A program made the position numbers and the translations under genes. From assembly GCA_959020865.1 (NCBI GenBank), contig CAUEUD010000078.1:1-15406 (forward strand): 15,406 nucleotides of DNA. The letters are read 5' to 3'. Shown here piece after piece: positions 1 through 7,846 of the stretch. Numbering within the stretch: the first letter of the stretch is position 1; each line of letters opens with the position of its first letter. Source of the DNA: Eubacterium limosum (lineage in GTDB: Bacteria; Bacillota; Clostridia; Eubacteriales; Eubacteriaceae). The notes below the pieces were generated by a model. The model searched no databases and was not told the DNA's origin. It saw nothing but the letters and a program-made list of their open reading frames with translations.

Positions 1-71
1 TGGGGGCAACCCTGACGCAGCAATACCGCGTGAGTGAAGAAGGTTTTCGGATCGATAAAAAAGGTGGCCGC

Positions 72-1424
72 ATGACTACCTTTATGCGGCACCGTTCTCC
101 AGCCGAAATTCTGATGTTCGGCTTTGCGGCAGTGATATTTCTGGGGGCAGTAATTCTGAACCTGCCAGTCTCCAGTGCCTCCGGTCAGAGTCCGGGATTT
201 CTGAACTGTTTATTTACAGCGACCTCCAGCGTATGTGTTACAGGATTGGTAGTAGTGGATACTGGGACCTACTGGTCGTTGTTTGGTCAGATTGTCATTA
301 TTCTTTTAATTCAAATCGGTGGTCTCGGCTTCATGTCTTTGATGACTATTTTTTTCGTATTGGCGGGTAAACGCATTACGATTAAAAACCGTCTGCTCAT
401 CCAATCCTCTGTCAATTCAGACAGGGTACAGGGGGTTGTGAAATTCACCAAATACATAGTCTTTTCCTGCCTGGTGATTGAGGGGGTCGGCGCGCTGTTG
501 CTGTCCTTTGTTTTTGTTCCGGATTACGGATTGGGGAAAGGTATTTATTTTGGTATCTGGCATTCGATCTCCTCGTTCTGTAACGGCGGTTTTGACTTGA
601 TCGGCGGCTTTCAGAGCTTTACAGGTTATACCAACAACTTTTTGTTGAATTTTACGGTCTGTGCGCTTATTGTCGTCGGCGGTCTGGGTTTTGCGGTTAC
701 CAGTGAAATCGTCAGTTATCGGACAACCAGACGACTGAGCATGCACTCTAAAATTGTTTTAAGCATCACCGCTATTTTGGTAGTGGGCGGCGCTGTGCTT
801 TTTTATATTTTTGAGCATGCTAACCCTGAAACCATGGGGAATCTGCCATGGTATGGGAAAATTTATGCCGCCTTTTATCAGTCTGTAACGCCGCGTACAG
901 CCGGTTCCAACACCATTAGCCAGACAGGGCTCAACCCGGTTTCCAAAGTGCTGACGATTGTGCTGATGTTTATCGGCGGCTCACCCGGATCGACGGCTGG
1001 CGGGGTTAAAACGACAGCCGTGGCCATGATGGCTATCACATTGTTTACTGAGCTGATGGGCCGGAAGGATGTCACCTGTTTTAAACGTCGTATTCCGGAG
1101 ATTACCATTAAGCGGGCGGCATGTGTGCTGACCATCGGCATTTCCATCATTATTGTTATCATTATGGTTTTGATGGTCTGCGAACCCGGCGCTGACCCAA
1201 TGGCCGTTACCTTTGAGGTGTTTTCGGCCTACTCTACGGTTGGGCTTACCTGTGATTTAACACCGCACTTACATGCACTCAGCAAGGTTGCGTTGATTAT
1301 TACAATGTTTATCGGACGTGTCGGTCCGCTCACGATCGCTTATGTTATTACGAGAAAAGAAAGAAAAGAACTTGAGAATAAAGGCCAGTTCAAGCTGCCT
1401 GAAGGCAATGTCTTGATTGGTTAA
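72..1424 (+). CDS. ktrB: Ktr/Trk-type potassium uptake channel subunit KtrB
   Basis: Integral membrane K+ translocating subunit of a Ktr system (TrkH/KtrB family) that works with the cytoplasmic gating subunit encoded just downstream. The protein shows the four-repeat pore architecture of the family: pore loops are visible as SVCVTGL, NGGFDLIG, PRTAGSN and YSTVGLT, each carrying the selectivity-filter glycine, and are separated by hydrophobic helices. The chosen start, ATG at 72, gives 450 residues, the usual KtrB length, and has AAGGTGG at 61-67 in front of it. A GTG at 30 is in frame but has no ribosome binding site. The frame is also open back to the left window edge, so an upstream start cannot be excluded. 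The stop codon overlaps the ribosome binding site of ktrA, so the two are co-translated. Family assignment is firm; the start is moderately sure. Confidence 0.93.
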   Translation: MTTFMRHRSPAEILMFGFAAVIFLGAVILNLPVSSASGQSPGFLNCLFTATSSVCVTGLVVVDTGTYWSLFGQIVIILLIQIGGLGFMSLMTIFFVLAGKRITIKNRLLIQSSVNSDRVQGVVKFTKYIVFSCLVIEGVGALLLSFVFVPDYGLGKGIYFGIWHSISSFCNGGFDLIGGFQSFTGYTNNFLLNFTVCALIVVGGLGFAVTSEIVSYRTTRRLSMHSKIVLSITAILVVGGAVLFYIFEHANPETMGNLPWYGKIYAAFYQSVTPRTAGSNTISQTGLNPVSKVLTIVLMFIGGSPGSTAGGVKTTAVAMMAITLFTELMGRKDVTCFKRRIPEITIKRAACVLTIGISIIIVIIMVLMVCEPGADPMAVTFEVFSAYSTVGLTCDLTPHLHALSKVALIITMFIGRVGPLTIAYVITRKERKELENKGQFKLPEGNVLIG

Positions 1425-1436
1425 AAGGAGCATAAA

Positions 1437-2105
1437 TTGAAAGAAAAACAGTTTGCTATTCTGGGGCTTGGCCGTTTTGGCGAAGCGCTCGCCATCACTT
1501 TGAGTGAGTTGGGATCAAACGTGATCGTTGTTGATAAAAATGAAGAAAAGGTGCAGAATATTGCCAACTATGTCACCTACGCTGTGCAGGCCGACGTTTC
1601 GGATATTAATGCTCTGAAGTCTATCGGATTAAAAAATGTGGACGCGGTCATTATCTCTATTACCTCTGATATCAACAGCAGTATCATGGGGGTTGTCAAT
1701 GCGCAGGAGCTTGGGATTCAGGAAATTTATGGAAAAGCCAACAATGCCCAGCACGAAAAGGTTCTGCTCAAACTGGGGGTTAAAAAGGTCTTTTCACCAG
1801 AGCGTGATATGGGGGAACGCGTCGGCCACAGTCTTTATTCCGGTGATTTTATCGATGCACTGGAGCTGGATACAGACCATTCGATTGTTGAGGTTGACGC
1901 TTTGCATAAATGGGAAAACCAGGCCCTGGAATCACTGGATATGCGTACAAAGTACGGGCTTAATATCATTGCGATTCGGTCGCAGGATCATTTGAATGTT
2001 TCTCCGGTGGCGACGGATGTTATCCGGGCCGGCGACAAGCTGGTCGTAATCGGAGATAATGCAGATATTAATGATGTTACCCGTCTCTATCAGGCTGGAA
2101 ATTAA
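1437..2105 (+). CDS. ktrA: Potassium uptake regulatory subunit KtrA (RCK domains)
   Basis: Cytoplasmic RCK protein that forms a ring under KtrB and gates K+ uptake by binding nucleotide (ATP/ADP or NAD(H) in the family). The N-terminal Rossmann RCK_N domain begins at once: the glycine motif GLGRFGEALA near residue 10 is followed by VIVVDKNEEKV, whose Asp ends beta-2 and binds ribose. The C-terminal RCK_C domain covers roughly residues 140-220. At 222 residues it has the single-repeat KtrA length, about half that of a TrkA tandem protein. The start is TTG at 1437, fixed by AAAAGGAG at 1423-1430 with six bases between. It lies 12 bases after ktrB and one base before the next gene, so the three probably form one transcript. 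Confidence 0.94.
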   Translation: MKEKQFAILGLGRFGEALAITLSELGSNVIVVDKNEEKVQNIANYVTYAVQADVSDINALKSIGLKNVDAVIISITSDINSSIMGVVNAQELGIQEIYGKANNAQHEKVLLKLGVKKVFSPERDMGERVGHSLYSGDFIDALELDTDHSIVEVDALHKWENQALESLDMRTKYGLNIIAIRSQDHLNVSPVATDVIRAGDKLVVIGDNADINDVTRLYQAGN

Positions 2106-2106
2106 A

Positions 2107-2943
2107 ATGATGGCCCAAGAATTAATTACATCACGCCAAAATACAGCAGTTAAGAATGTTATCAAGCTAAAACAGAAAAAAAACAGAGACCGCGAGAAAC
2201 AGTTTATTCTGGAAGGGACCAAGCTTTTCATGGAGGCTGAAGCCTGGAAGGTGGCGATCACTGCGGTTTTTGTAACGCCGCAGTGGATTGAGGGCGCTGA
2301 AGAGACTGTAAAGTCAGCTTTTAAACGCCTGAAAGACACGGGGATCCCGGTTTTCACCGTTGATACCGGCGTCTTTGATGCCATGTCGGCTTTGAAAATG
2401 CCGGAAGGTATTTTATGTACGGCACATAAATTTGATGCCTCTGAAAAAGTTTTTGAAAAAAAATGCAAAAAAAACGGGAAAAAATGTCTGAGTTATGTTA
2501 TATTAGATGATGTGCAGGATCCGGGCAATGTTGGAACCATAATACGTACAGCGGATGCCGCTGGCTTTGACGGCATTATCTGCTCATCAAAAACCGCAGA
2601 CATATACAATGAAAAAGTCCTGCGCGGAGCCATGGGGTCGGTGTTTCACCTGCCGGTGCTACAAACCTGTGCCCTTGGAGAGACGGTGCTTTTTCTGAAG
2701 GAGCAGGGTACACGTATGATCGGAACCTCCCTTCAGGGAAAAACCAGTCTGTCTGCTTCTCTGGCTGCACAGAAAGCTGTGGGTATTATTCTTGGCAATG
2801 AGTCAAAGGGAATGTCAAAGGGTATGGCGGACCTGTGTGATGACTTATACAAGCTGCCCATGTACGGACATGCTGAATCTTTAAATGTTTCGGTAGCTGC
2901 AGGTATTTTGATGTATGATATCGCACGGGCGATGCACGAATAA
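2107..2943 (+). CDS. TrmH/SpoU-family RNA 2'-O-ribose methyltransferase (YsgA-like)
   Basis: SAM-dependent RNA ribose methyltransferase of the SPOUT superfamily, 278 residues. The N-terminal part (about 1-110) looks like the SpoU substrate-binding domain (KKNRDREKQFILEGTKLF). The C-terminal catalytic domain carries the three family motifs: DDVQDPGNVGTIIRTADAAGFDG, then IILGNESKGMS, then LPMYGHAESLNVSVAAGILMYDIAR, which build the trefoil-knot SAM site. An enzyme of this type directly upstream of pheS is the arrangement known for Bacillus ysgA; whether rRNA or tRNA is the target cannot be read from sequence. The start is ATG at 2107 (or the next codon, 2110), one base after the ktrA stop. An in-frame ATG at 2059 lies inside ktrA and is unlikely. 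Linkage to potassium uptake is probably operon convenience. Confidence 0.88.
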   Translation: MMAQELITSRQNTAVKNVIKLKQKKNRDREKQFILEGTKLFMEAEAWKVAITAVFVTPQWIEGAEETVKSAFKRLKDTGIPVFTVDTGVFDAMSALKMPEGILCTAHKFDASEKVFEKKCKKNGKKCLSYVILDDVQDPGNVGTIIRTADAAGFDGIICSSKTADIYNEKVLRGAMGSVFHLPVLQTCALGETVLFLKEQGTRMIGTSLQGKTSLSASLAAQKAVGIILGNESKGMSKGMADLCDDLYKLPMYGHAESLNVSVAAGILMYDIARAMHE

Positions 2944-2954
2944 AAAAAGAATAA

Positions 2955-3214
2955 GATAAAGACGATGATGGAGAAAGTAGGCGGCACGCCGCTCACTTAC
3001 AGAGAGAAAACCCCGGCGGCTGAGAGGGTTTTGGTGAACAGTGCTACTGAAGTTCCCTCCTGAGTTTTGGCTGCCAAGGCACGTGGTGCTTGTAGTGGTC
3101 AACGTCAACGTGACGTTATACGTGAGGGGCCGCGCCAAATGGGTTGCGGCAACAAAGGTGGTACCGCGGAATCTATTCGTCCTTTATGCATTTTTGCATG
3201 AAGGGCTTTTTTAG
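2955..3214 (+). promoter_or_regulatory. T-box riboswitch leader, phenylalanine-specific, of pheST
   Basis: Transcriptional T-box leader that senses uncharged tRNA-Phe. The conserved T-box core AACAAAGGTGGTACCGCG lies at 3151-3168, with the acceptor-pairing bulge TGGT at 3159-3162; its last base fits discriminator A73. In stem I the loop E partners AGTA (2976-2979) and GAA (3049-3051) are present. One base after GAA sits TTC at 3053-3055, a Phe codon in the normal specifier position. A perfect 7-bp hairpin at 3101-3117 (AACGTCA/TGACGTT) is the likely stem III. The terminator follows at 3181-3212. The specifier agrees with the downstream genes. The 5' limit is approximate. Confidence 0.95.
3181..3212 (+). 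terminator. T-box-controlled intrinsic terminator
   Basis: A 10-bp stem, CCTTTATGCA at 3181-3190 with TGCATGAAGG at 3195-3204 (one G.U pair) around a TTTT loop, is followed by GCTTTTTT. It lies just after the T-box antiterminator sequence and before pheS, so it ends transcription when tRNA-Phe is charged. Confidence 0.9.
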
Positions 3215-3263
3215 TTTGCAGCCGCGATCCGATAAAATTGTTATTATGAAGAAGGAGATAAAA

Positions 3264-4286
3264 ATGCAAGAGGAATTAAATCGCATCAGAGAAAATTGTT
3301 TGGAAGATCTGAAAACTGTCAGCGATATGAAATCGCTTGATGACATCCGCGTAAAATATCTTGGTAAAAAAGGTGTTTTAACCGCGGCCTTAAAAGGAAT
3401 GGGCAAGCTTTCCAAGGAAGAGCGCCCTGTTATTGGCAAGCTGGCCAATGAGGTTCGGGAAGAAATTGAAACTGGACTGGCCGGGAAAAAGGAAGCGCTG
3501 GAGACAGCGGAAATGATGGCAGCCATCGAAAAAGAAAAGCTGGACGTTTCTCTGCCGGGTAAAAAACCATCTGAAGGCAATCTGCACCCCTTAAATATCA
3601 TCATTAATGATCTGGAAGAAATCTTCTTGGGAATGGGCTTTTCCATTGCCGAAGGGCCAGAGATTGAATGGTCAAAATATAATTTTGATTATCTTAACAT
3701 GCCACAGGAGCATTCAGCCAGAGATTTACAGGAAACATTTTATTACAATGACGAGGTTGTCTTAAGAACGCAGACTTCACCCGTTCAGGTTCGTGTCATG
3801 ATGGATGAAAAGCCGCCGCTGCGTGTTATCTCTCCGGGACGCGTTTACCGCGCCGATGAAATCGACGCGACCCATTCACCGGTGTTCCATCAGATGGAAG
3901 GGCTTGTCATTGATAAAGGCATTACAATGGCCGATTTAAAAGGAACCCTGGATATGTTCGCAAAAAAACTTTTCGGAGAAACTGTCCAGACTAAATTCCG
4001 CCCGCACCAGTTCTATTTCACCGAGCCAAGTGCTGAAATGGACGTGACCTGCTTTAAATGCGGCGGCACAGGTTGTAAAGTGTGCGGCAACAGTGGCTGG
4101 ATTGAGCTTTTAGGCTGTGGGATGGTACATCCTAATGTGCTGCGCCACTGCGGCATTGATCCAGAGGTTTACAGTGGATTCGCTTTCGGCATGGGCCTTG
4201 AACGTGTGGCCATGACCAAATACGGAATCAACGACTTACGTCTGCTATTCGAAAATGATATGCGTTTTCTGACACAATTCAAATAG
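3264..4286 (+). CDS. pheS: Phenylalanine--tRNA ligase alpha subunit
   Basis: Catalytic alpha subunit of the cytoplasmic alpha2-beta2 PheRS, which charges tRNA-Phe with phenylalanine using ATP. It is 340 residues long, the normal size. The N-terminal ~90 residues are a charged coiled-coil arm that contacts tRNA. The class II synthetase core follows: motif 2 around PGRVYRADEIDATHSPVFHQ and motif 3 in GMGLERVAMTKYGINDLR near the C terminus. A four-cysteine CxxCxGxGCxxC insert (CFKCGGTGCKVC) precedes GWIELLGCGMVHP; such a zinc-type loop occurs in many bacterial PheS. The start is ATG 3264 after GAAGGAGATA (3251-3260). The longer in-frame reading back to 3144 runs through the T-box and terminator and is not coding. 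The gene is 12 bases ahead of pheT. Confidence 0.98.
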   Translation: MQEELNRIRENCLEDLKTVSDMKSLDDIRVKYLGKKGVLTAALKGMGKLSKEERPVIGKLANEVREEIETGLAGKKEALETAEMMAAIEKEKLDVSLPGKKPSEGNLHPLNIIINDLEEIFLGMGFSIAEGPEIEWSKYNFDYLNMPQEHSARDLQETFYYNDEVVLRTQTSPVQVRVMMDEKPPLRVISPGRVYRADEIDATHSPVFHQMEGLVIDKGITMADLKGTLDMFAKKLFGETVQTKFRPHQFYFTEPSAEMDVTCFKCGGTGCKVCGNSGWIELLGCGMVHPNVLRHCGIDPEVYSGFAFGMGLERVAMTKYGINDLRLLFENDMRFLTQFK

Positions 4287-4298
4287 GAGGAGCCCCAT

Positions 4299-6683
4299 AT
4301 GTTAGTATCACTCAACTGGTTAAAAGAATATGTAAAAATTGAACAGGACCCCAAAACTTTCGGGGATATCCTGACAATGTCCGGCACAAAGGTGGAAACC
4401 ATCGATCCCATTTCGGATGAAGTTTCCGGTGTCATCACTGGTAAGATTGTTAAAATTGAAAAGCATCCTGATGCTGATAAGCTGGTTGTCTGCCAGATTA
4501 ATGTGGCAGCTGCGTCTCCTTTGACCATTGTCACCAGTGCGACCAATGTTTTTGAAGGGGCGGTTGTCCCGGTTGCCGTAGAAAACTCAGTGGTAGCCGG
4601 TGGGCATAAAATGAGCCGTACCGATTTCCGCGGCATTATGTCCTATGGCATGATGTGCTCTGTTGAAGAGCTGGGGATGAATACAGATCTGTTTACCCCT
4701 GAAATTAAAAATGGTATCTATATTCTGCCTGAAAATACGGAGCTGGGTGTTGAGGTGCGTGATCTGCTCTGGATTGATGACAGCATCATCGAGGTGGAAT
4801 TAACGGCCAACCGCGGAGACTGCCAGTCCATTTATGGCATTGCGCGTGAAGCTGCGGCAGCGCTTGACGAGGCAGTGGCTCCGGTTAAACGCTATGATAA
4901 AAAAGAAACTCAAAACCAAATTGCCGATTATCTGAGTGTTAAAGTCGAAACCGAGCTATGCCCGCGCTATGTGGCTAAAATGTTCAAGGTTAAAAAAATT
5001 GAGCCCTCTCCGCTGTGGATGCAGCTTAAGCTTTTAAACAGTGGCGTCCGTCCGATTAACAATATTGTCGACGTGACAAATTACGTCATGTTAGAGCTTG
5101 GACAGCCGCTTCACGCCTTTGATTACAAGAGCCTTAATTCTGACGAGATTGTGGTTAAAACCGGCAATAAGGAAAAGACTGTTGTCACACTGGATGACAA
5201 AGAACGTGATATTGATGAATCCATGATGATGATCACCAACGGAAAATACCCTGTGGCTGTCGCTGGGATTATGGGGGGCGCTAACTCAGAAATTACAGAA
5301 AATACGGAGTATGTTGTTCTTGAATCCGCCTGTTTTGACAAAACCAGCATCCGTTTGACATCTAAGAAGCTTGGCATGCGTACGGAGGCTTCTGGACGCT
5401 ATGAAAAGGGCATCTATCCAGGTCTTGCTGAAACCGCAGCTCTGCGTGCAACTTATTTGTTTGATCTGATCGGTGCCTGCGATGTTCTGGAGGGGATGAT
5501 TGATGTCTACCACAAACCAGAAGAGCCTCATGAGGTCGCTGTGAACGTGGACTGGATCAACCGTTTCATCGGTATTGATCTCTCTGAAGATGAAATCATC
5601 CGTATTTTTGAAAGACTGTTCCTGACCGTTGAAAATAAGGGAAAGGGCAATCTGGTTGTCAAAGTACCCGACTACCGACAGGATCTTGAAATTCGTGAAG
5701 ACCTGGCGGAAGAGGTCGCGCGAATTTACGGCTATAACAGGATTCCAAGCACCATTATGGGCGGAACCACCCTCGTTGGCGGAAAGACTGTTAAACAGAA
5801 ATACCAGGATATGCTTCAGAGTCTGCTGGTAGGCGCTGGATACTATCAGACCCTTACCACTTCTTTCACCAGTGTCAACCGTATCAACGCTTTAAATATG
5901 GACTGCGGTGACGAGCTGGTTCCGCTTATCAACCCACTCGGCGAGGAAAACAGTATTATGCGCAACACGCTGGTCGGTCACCAGCTGGAAGTGGTGAGTT
6001 TAAACCATAACCGCAAAAATCCACAGGGCCGTTTCTTTGAATTTGCCCAAACCTACCATAAAAACCCGAATAAGGATGAACTGCCCATTGAGCGCAAGCA
6101 CCTGGTTATTTCTTCCTATGGAAATACCGACTATTTTGATATTAAGGGCGTTGTTGAGCTCCTGCTTGACCGTTCGGGTATTGCTGACTACGACTTCGTT
6201 CTGGCGGGACCAGACCTCTATCACCCAGGCAGAAAGGCGGAGATAAGAGTGGGGGATACCCTCGTTGGACAGATAGGGGAGATCCATCCGTTGGTTGTTA
6301 AAAACTATGATCTGCCGAAACGCACATACGCCTGTGAGCTGGACTTTGACGTAATGGCCGGATTACAGCAGGACGCCATTAAATTTGTTGAAATGCCCAA
6401 GTATCCTGGTTCCTCAAGAGACATCGCTCTTGTCCTGGATGAGGACGTGCCGGCTTCAAAAATTGAGGCGACTATCAAAGCCCACGATACGGGTATTATG
6501 GAAAATGTCGAGCTTTTTGATGTATACCAGGGCGAACAGATCGAAAAGGGCAAGAAGAGTCTGGCTTATTCGATTTTATTCCGCCATCCTGAAAGAACAT
6601 TGACAGATGATGACATCAATCCAGTAATGGACGAAATTTTATCTGACCTTAAAAATGGATTTAATGCCCAATTAAGGGATTAA
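4299..6683 (+). CDS. pheT: Phenylalanine--tRNA ligase beta subunit
   Basis: Beta subunit of PheRS, 794 residues, the full bacterial length. Domains in order: an EMAP/Trbp111-like tRNA-binding OB fold at about 40-150 (GKIVKIEKHPDADKL), the B3/B4 editing domain at about 210-385 that hydrolyses Tyr-tRNA-Phe, B5 at about 405-475, a degenerate class II synthetase-like core at about 480-690, and a C-terminal ferredoxin-like anticodon-binding FDX-ACB domain from about 700 (PKYPGSSRDIALVLDEDVPAS). The start is ATG 4299 with AGGAGG a few bases upstream, 12 bases after pheS, so the genes are co-transcribed under T-box control. No clear terminator follows; a promoter for the next gene overlaps the stop codon region. 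Confidence 0.98.
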   Translation: MLVSLNWLKEYVKIEQDPKTFGDILTMSGTKVETIDPISDEVSGVITGKIVKIEKHPDADKLVVCQINVAAASPLTIVTSATNVFEGAVVPVAVENSVVAGGHKMSRTDFRGIMSYGMMCSVEELGMNTDLFTPEIKNGIYILPENTELGVEVRDLLWIDDSIIEVELTANRGDCQSIYGIAREAAAALDEAVAPVKRYDKKETQNQIADYLSVKVETELCPRYVAKMFKVKKIEPSPLWMQLKLLNSGVRPINNIVDVTNYVMLELGQPLHAFDYKSLNSDEIVVKTGNKEKTVVTLDDKERDIDESMMMITNGKYPVAVAGIMGGANSEITENTEYVVLESACFDKTSIRLTSKKLGMRTEASGRYEKGIYPGLAETAALRATYLFDLIGACDVLEGMIDVYHKPEEPHEVAVNVDWINRFIGIDLSEDEIIRIFERLFLTVENKGKGNLVVKVPDYRQDLEIREDLAEEVARIYGYNRIPSTIMGGTTLVGGKTVKQKYQDMLQSLLVGAGYYQTLTTSFTSVNRINALNMDCGDELVPLINPLGEENSIMRNTLVGHQLEVVSLNHNRKNPQGRFFEFAQTYHKNPNKDELPIERKHLVISSYGNTDYFDIKGVVELLLDRSGIADYDFVLAGPDLYHPGRKAEIRVGDTLVGQIGEIHPLVVKNYDLPKRTYACELDFDVMAGLQQDAIKFVEMPKYPGSSRDIALVLDEDVPASKIEATIKAHDTGIMENVELFDVYQGEQIEKGKKSLAYSILFRHPERTLTDDDINPVMDEILSDLKNGFNAQLRD

Positions 6684-6685
6684 TA

Positions 6686-6694
6686 TGGTATAAT
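6686..6694 (+). promoter_or_regulatory. Extended -10 promoter for the DprA-like gene
   Basis: TGGTATAAT is a perfect extended -10 element (TGn plus TATAAT at 6689-6694) lying three bases after the pheT stop. No good -35 box is seen 17 bases upstream, which extended -10 promoters tolerate. Transcription would begin near 6701, giving a leader of about 155 bases. Confidence 0.6.
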
Positions 6695-6702
6695 AGGAGT
6701 GT

Positions 6703-6752
6703 GTTAAGATCGTATAAAGATTTTGCGAATCGCGTTAAGATTATATAAAGAT
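6703..6752 (+). repeat. Imperfect 19-bp direct repeat, 31-bp period
   Basis: Two copies of GTTAAGATnnTATAAAGAT at 6703-6721 and 6734-6752 match at 17 of 19 positions; the two differences are the adjacent central bases (CG versus TA). The spacer contains the small inverted repeat GCGAATCGC (6725-6733). The 31-bp spacing is close to three helical turns, as expected for tandem protein-binding sites on one face. The copies sit directly after the predicted start point of the DprA-like gene, so repression or RNA-level control is possible. No known regulator is recognised. Confidence 0.75.
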
Positions 6753-6768
6753 CTATTTACAGGAATTT

Positions 6769-6790
6769 ACCGGGGCTTATCAGCCCCGGT
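6769..6790 (+). other. Strong 9-bp hairpin without a T-tract in the dprA-like leader
   Basis: ACCGGGGCT at 6769-6777 pairs perfectly with AGCCCCGGT at 6782-6790 around a TATC tetraloop. The following bases are CTTAATGC, so a normal intrinsic terminator is not supported. It could be a weak pheT terminator, an mRNA stabiliser, or part of a regulatory leader. Confidence 0.7.
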
Positions 6791-6814
6791 CTTAATGCAT
6801 GAAATTTAAATACC

Positions 6815-6835
6815 AGGCAGCACCTTCGTCTGCCT
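6815..6835 (+). other. Second leader hairpin before the DprA-like gene
   Basis: AGGCAG at 6815-6820 can pair with CTGCCT at 6830-6835 around a nine-base loop, just ahead of the ribosome binding site GAAGGGA at 6844-6850. It may influence translation initiation; the effect is inferred. Confidence 0.45.
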
Positions 6836-6855
6836 TAGCAATAGAAGGGAAGAGA

Positions 6856-7749
6856 ATGATGAATAAGAACGATTTAAACCGCAGTATTATAGCGCTTTGC
6901 CAGCTAAAAGGCATCGGCCGCAAGAAAGTGAAAACCATTTTAAAATCCGTTGATAATCCGGCAGACTACCATCTTTTAGAACTGGTTGAAATCGGTATAT
7001 CCTTGAATGTTTTTTCACGAAACAGTACGATCGGTACCTTTTTGGATGCCCGAAAGCGTGCAGATGAGATTTTAAAATGCTGTGAAGAAAATCATATCAA
7101 GATGATTAATTCTTATTCTGAGGATTTTCCAAAGGCGTTGCTTTTTGAGGATGGTCCGGATCTGATCTATTATAAAGGCGATCTGTCGTCTCTTGCCAAT
7201 ATGAACAGAGCCGCTGTTATCGGCACCCGGGTACCGTCAGATATTGGCTATCATTTTGCCTATAACTGCGGTAAAAGCCTGGCGGAACAGGGCTATACCG
7301 TTGTCAGCGGACTGGCTCTTGGCTGTGACACTGCAGCACATCTCGGTTGCCTGAAGGCAGGGGGAAAAACCGTTGCCTTTTTACCGTCAAATTTAATGGC
7401 CATTACACCTCGCGAAAATATGGAGCTGGCAGAACGTATCATAGCAGGGGGAGGCTGTATCATCAGTGAATTTTCGCCTTTGTCCACTTCGAATGCTTAT
7501 ATGTTTATTGAAAGAGACCGGCTTCAGGCTGCAGCTTCTAATTTTGTGCTGGTATCTGAATTTGCCCGAAACAGCGGGACGCTTCATACGCTGCATTTTG
7601 CCCATACCTATGGAAAGCCGATTTATGCCGATGATGCCATTGTCAATTCCGATGTCGATGGTTATGATGCCATGACCGAGGAGGGAATTGCGTATCAAGT
7701 TGGCAATATGGAAGAAATTAAGCAATTTATCCTTAAAAATCGACAATAA
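6856..7749 (+). CDS. Divergent DprA/Smf-family DNA-processing protein
   Basis: 297-residue member of the DprA (Smf) family, whose classical members load RecA onto single-stranded DNA during transformation. A helix-hairpin-helix-like segment, LCQLKGIGRKKVKTIL, lies at about 14-29. The Rossmann-like DprA fold follows: AVIGTRVPSDIG (canonical GSR..S.YG), then VVSGLALGCDTAAHLGCLKAGGKTVAFLPS (canonical SGLARGID..AH). The C-terminal half is divergent: the usual RNR motif reads RDRLQAAAS, and the SG.L.TA helix reads SGTLHTLHFAHTYGKPIYA. The winged-helix DML1 domain of full-length DprA is absent. The start is ATG 6856 (or 6859) after GAAGGGA. An earlier in-frame ATG at 6799 has no ribosome binding site and would make a poorly conserved N terminus. 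It lies between pheT and zapA, not in a competence locus. It is likely a DprA paralogue with another role, possibly in DNA repair or defence; that role is inferred. Confidence 0.82.
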   Translation: MMNKNDLNRSIIALCQLKGIGRKKVKTILKSVDNPADYHLLELVEIGISLNVFSRNSTIGTFLDARKRADEILKCCEENHIKMINSYSEDFPKALLFEDGPDLIYYKGDLSSLANMNRAAVIGTRVPSDIGYHFAYNCGKSLAEQGYTVVSGLALGCDTAAHLGCLKAGGKTVAFLPSNLMAITPRENMELAERIIAGGGCIISEFSPLSTSNAYMFIERDRLQAAASNFVLVSEFARNSGTLHTLHFAHTYGKPIYADDAIVNSDVDGYDAMTEEGIAYQVGNMEEIKQFILKNRQ

Positions 7750-7771
7750 TTGTAATATTTTAATATTTTAT

Positions 7772-7800
7772 TTGAAATTTCTTACAAGATTACTTATAAT
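7772..7800 (+). promoter_or_regulatory. Sigma-A promoter of zapA
   Basis: TTGAAA (7772-7777), a 17-base spacer and TATAAT (7795-7800) form a near-consensus housekeeping promoter in the gap between the DprA-like gene and zapA, so zapA can be made independently of the upstream genes. Confidence 0.8.
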
Positions 7801-7846
7801 GATAGAAAGAGAACTAATTAATTTTTATATACAGGAGGTAAGTTAA

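Noticed and set aside
417..1162. Antisense reading frames opposite ktrB
   Set aside because: They lack ribosome binding sites and family features and simply mirror the ktrB codons.
3144..3263. Upstream extension or leader peptide of pheS
   Set aside because: This in-frame stretch runs through the T-box antiterminator and terminator, and the ribosome binding site at 3251-3260 fixes the start at 3264.
6769..6800. Hairpin as the intrinsic terminator of pheT
   Set aside because: The stem is strong, but CTTAATGC follows with no T-tract, and it lies downstream of the promoter for the next gene. A weak terminator is not fully excluded.
6799..6855. Longer N terminus of the DprA-like protein from ATG 6799
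   Set aside because: There is no ribosome binding site, and the stretch contains a leader hairpin; GAAGGGA clearly serves 6856/6859.
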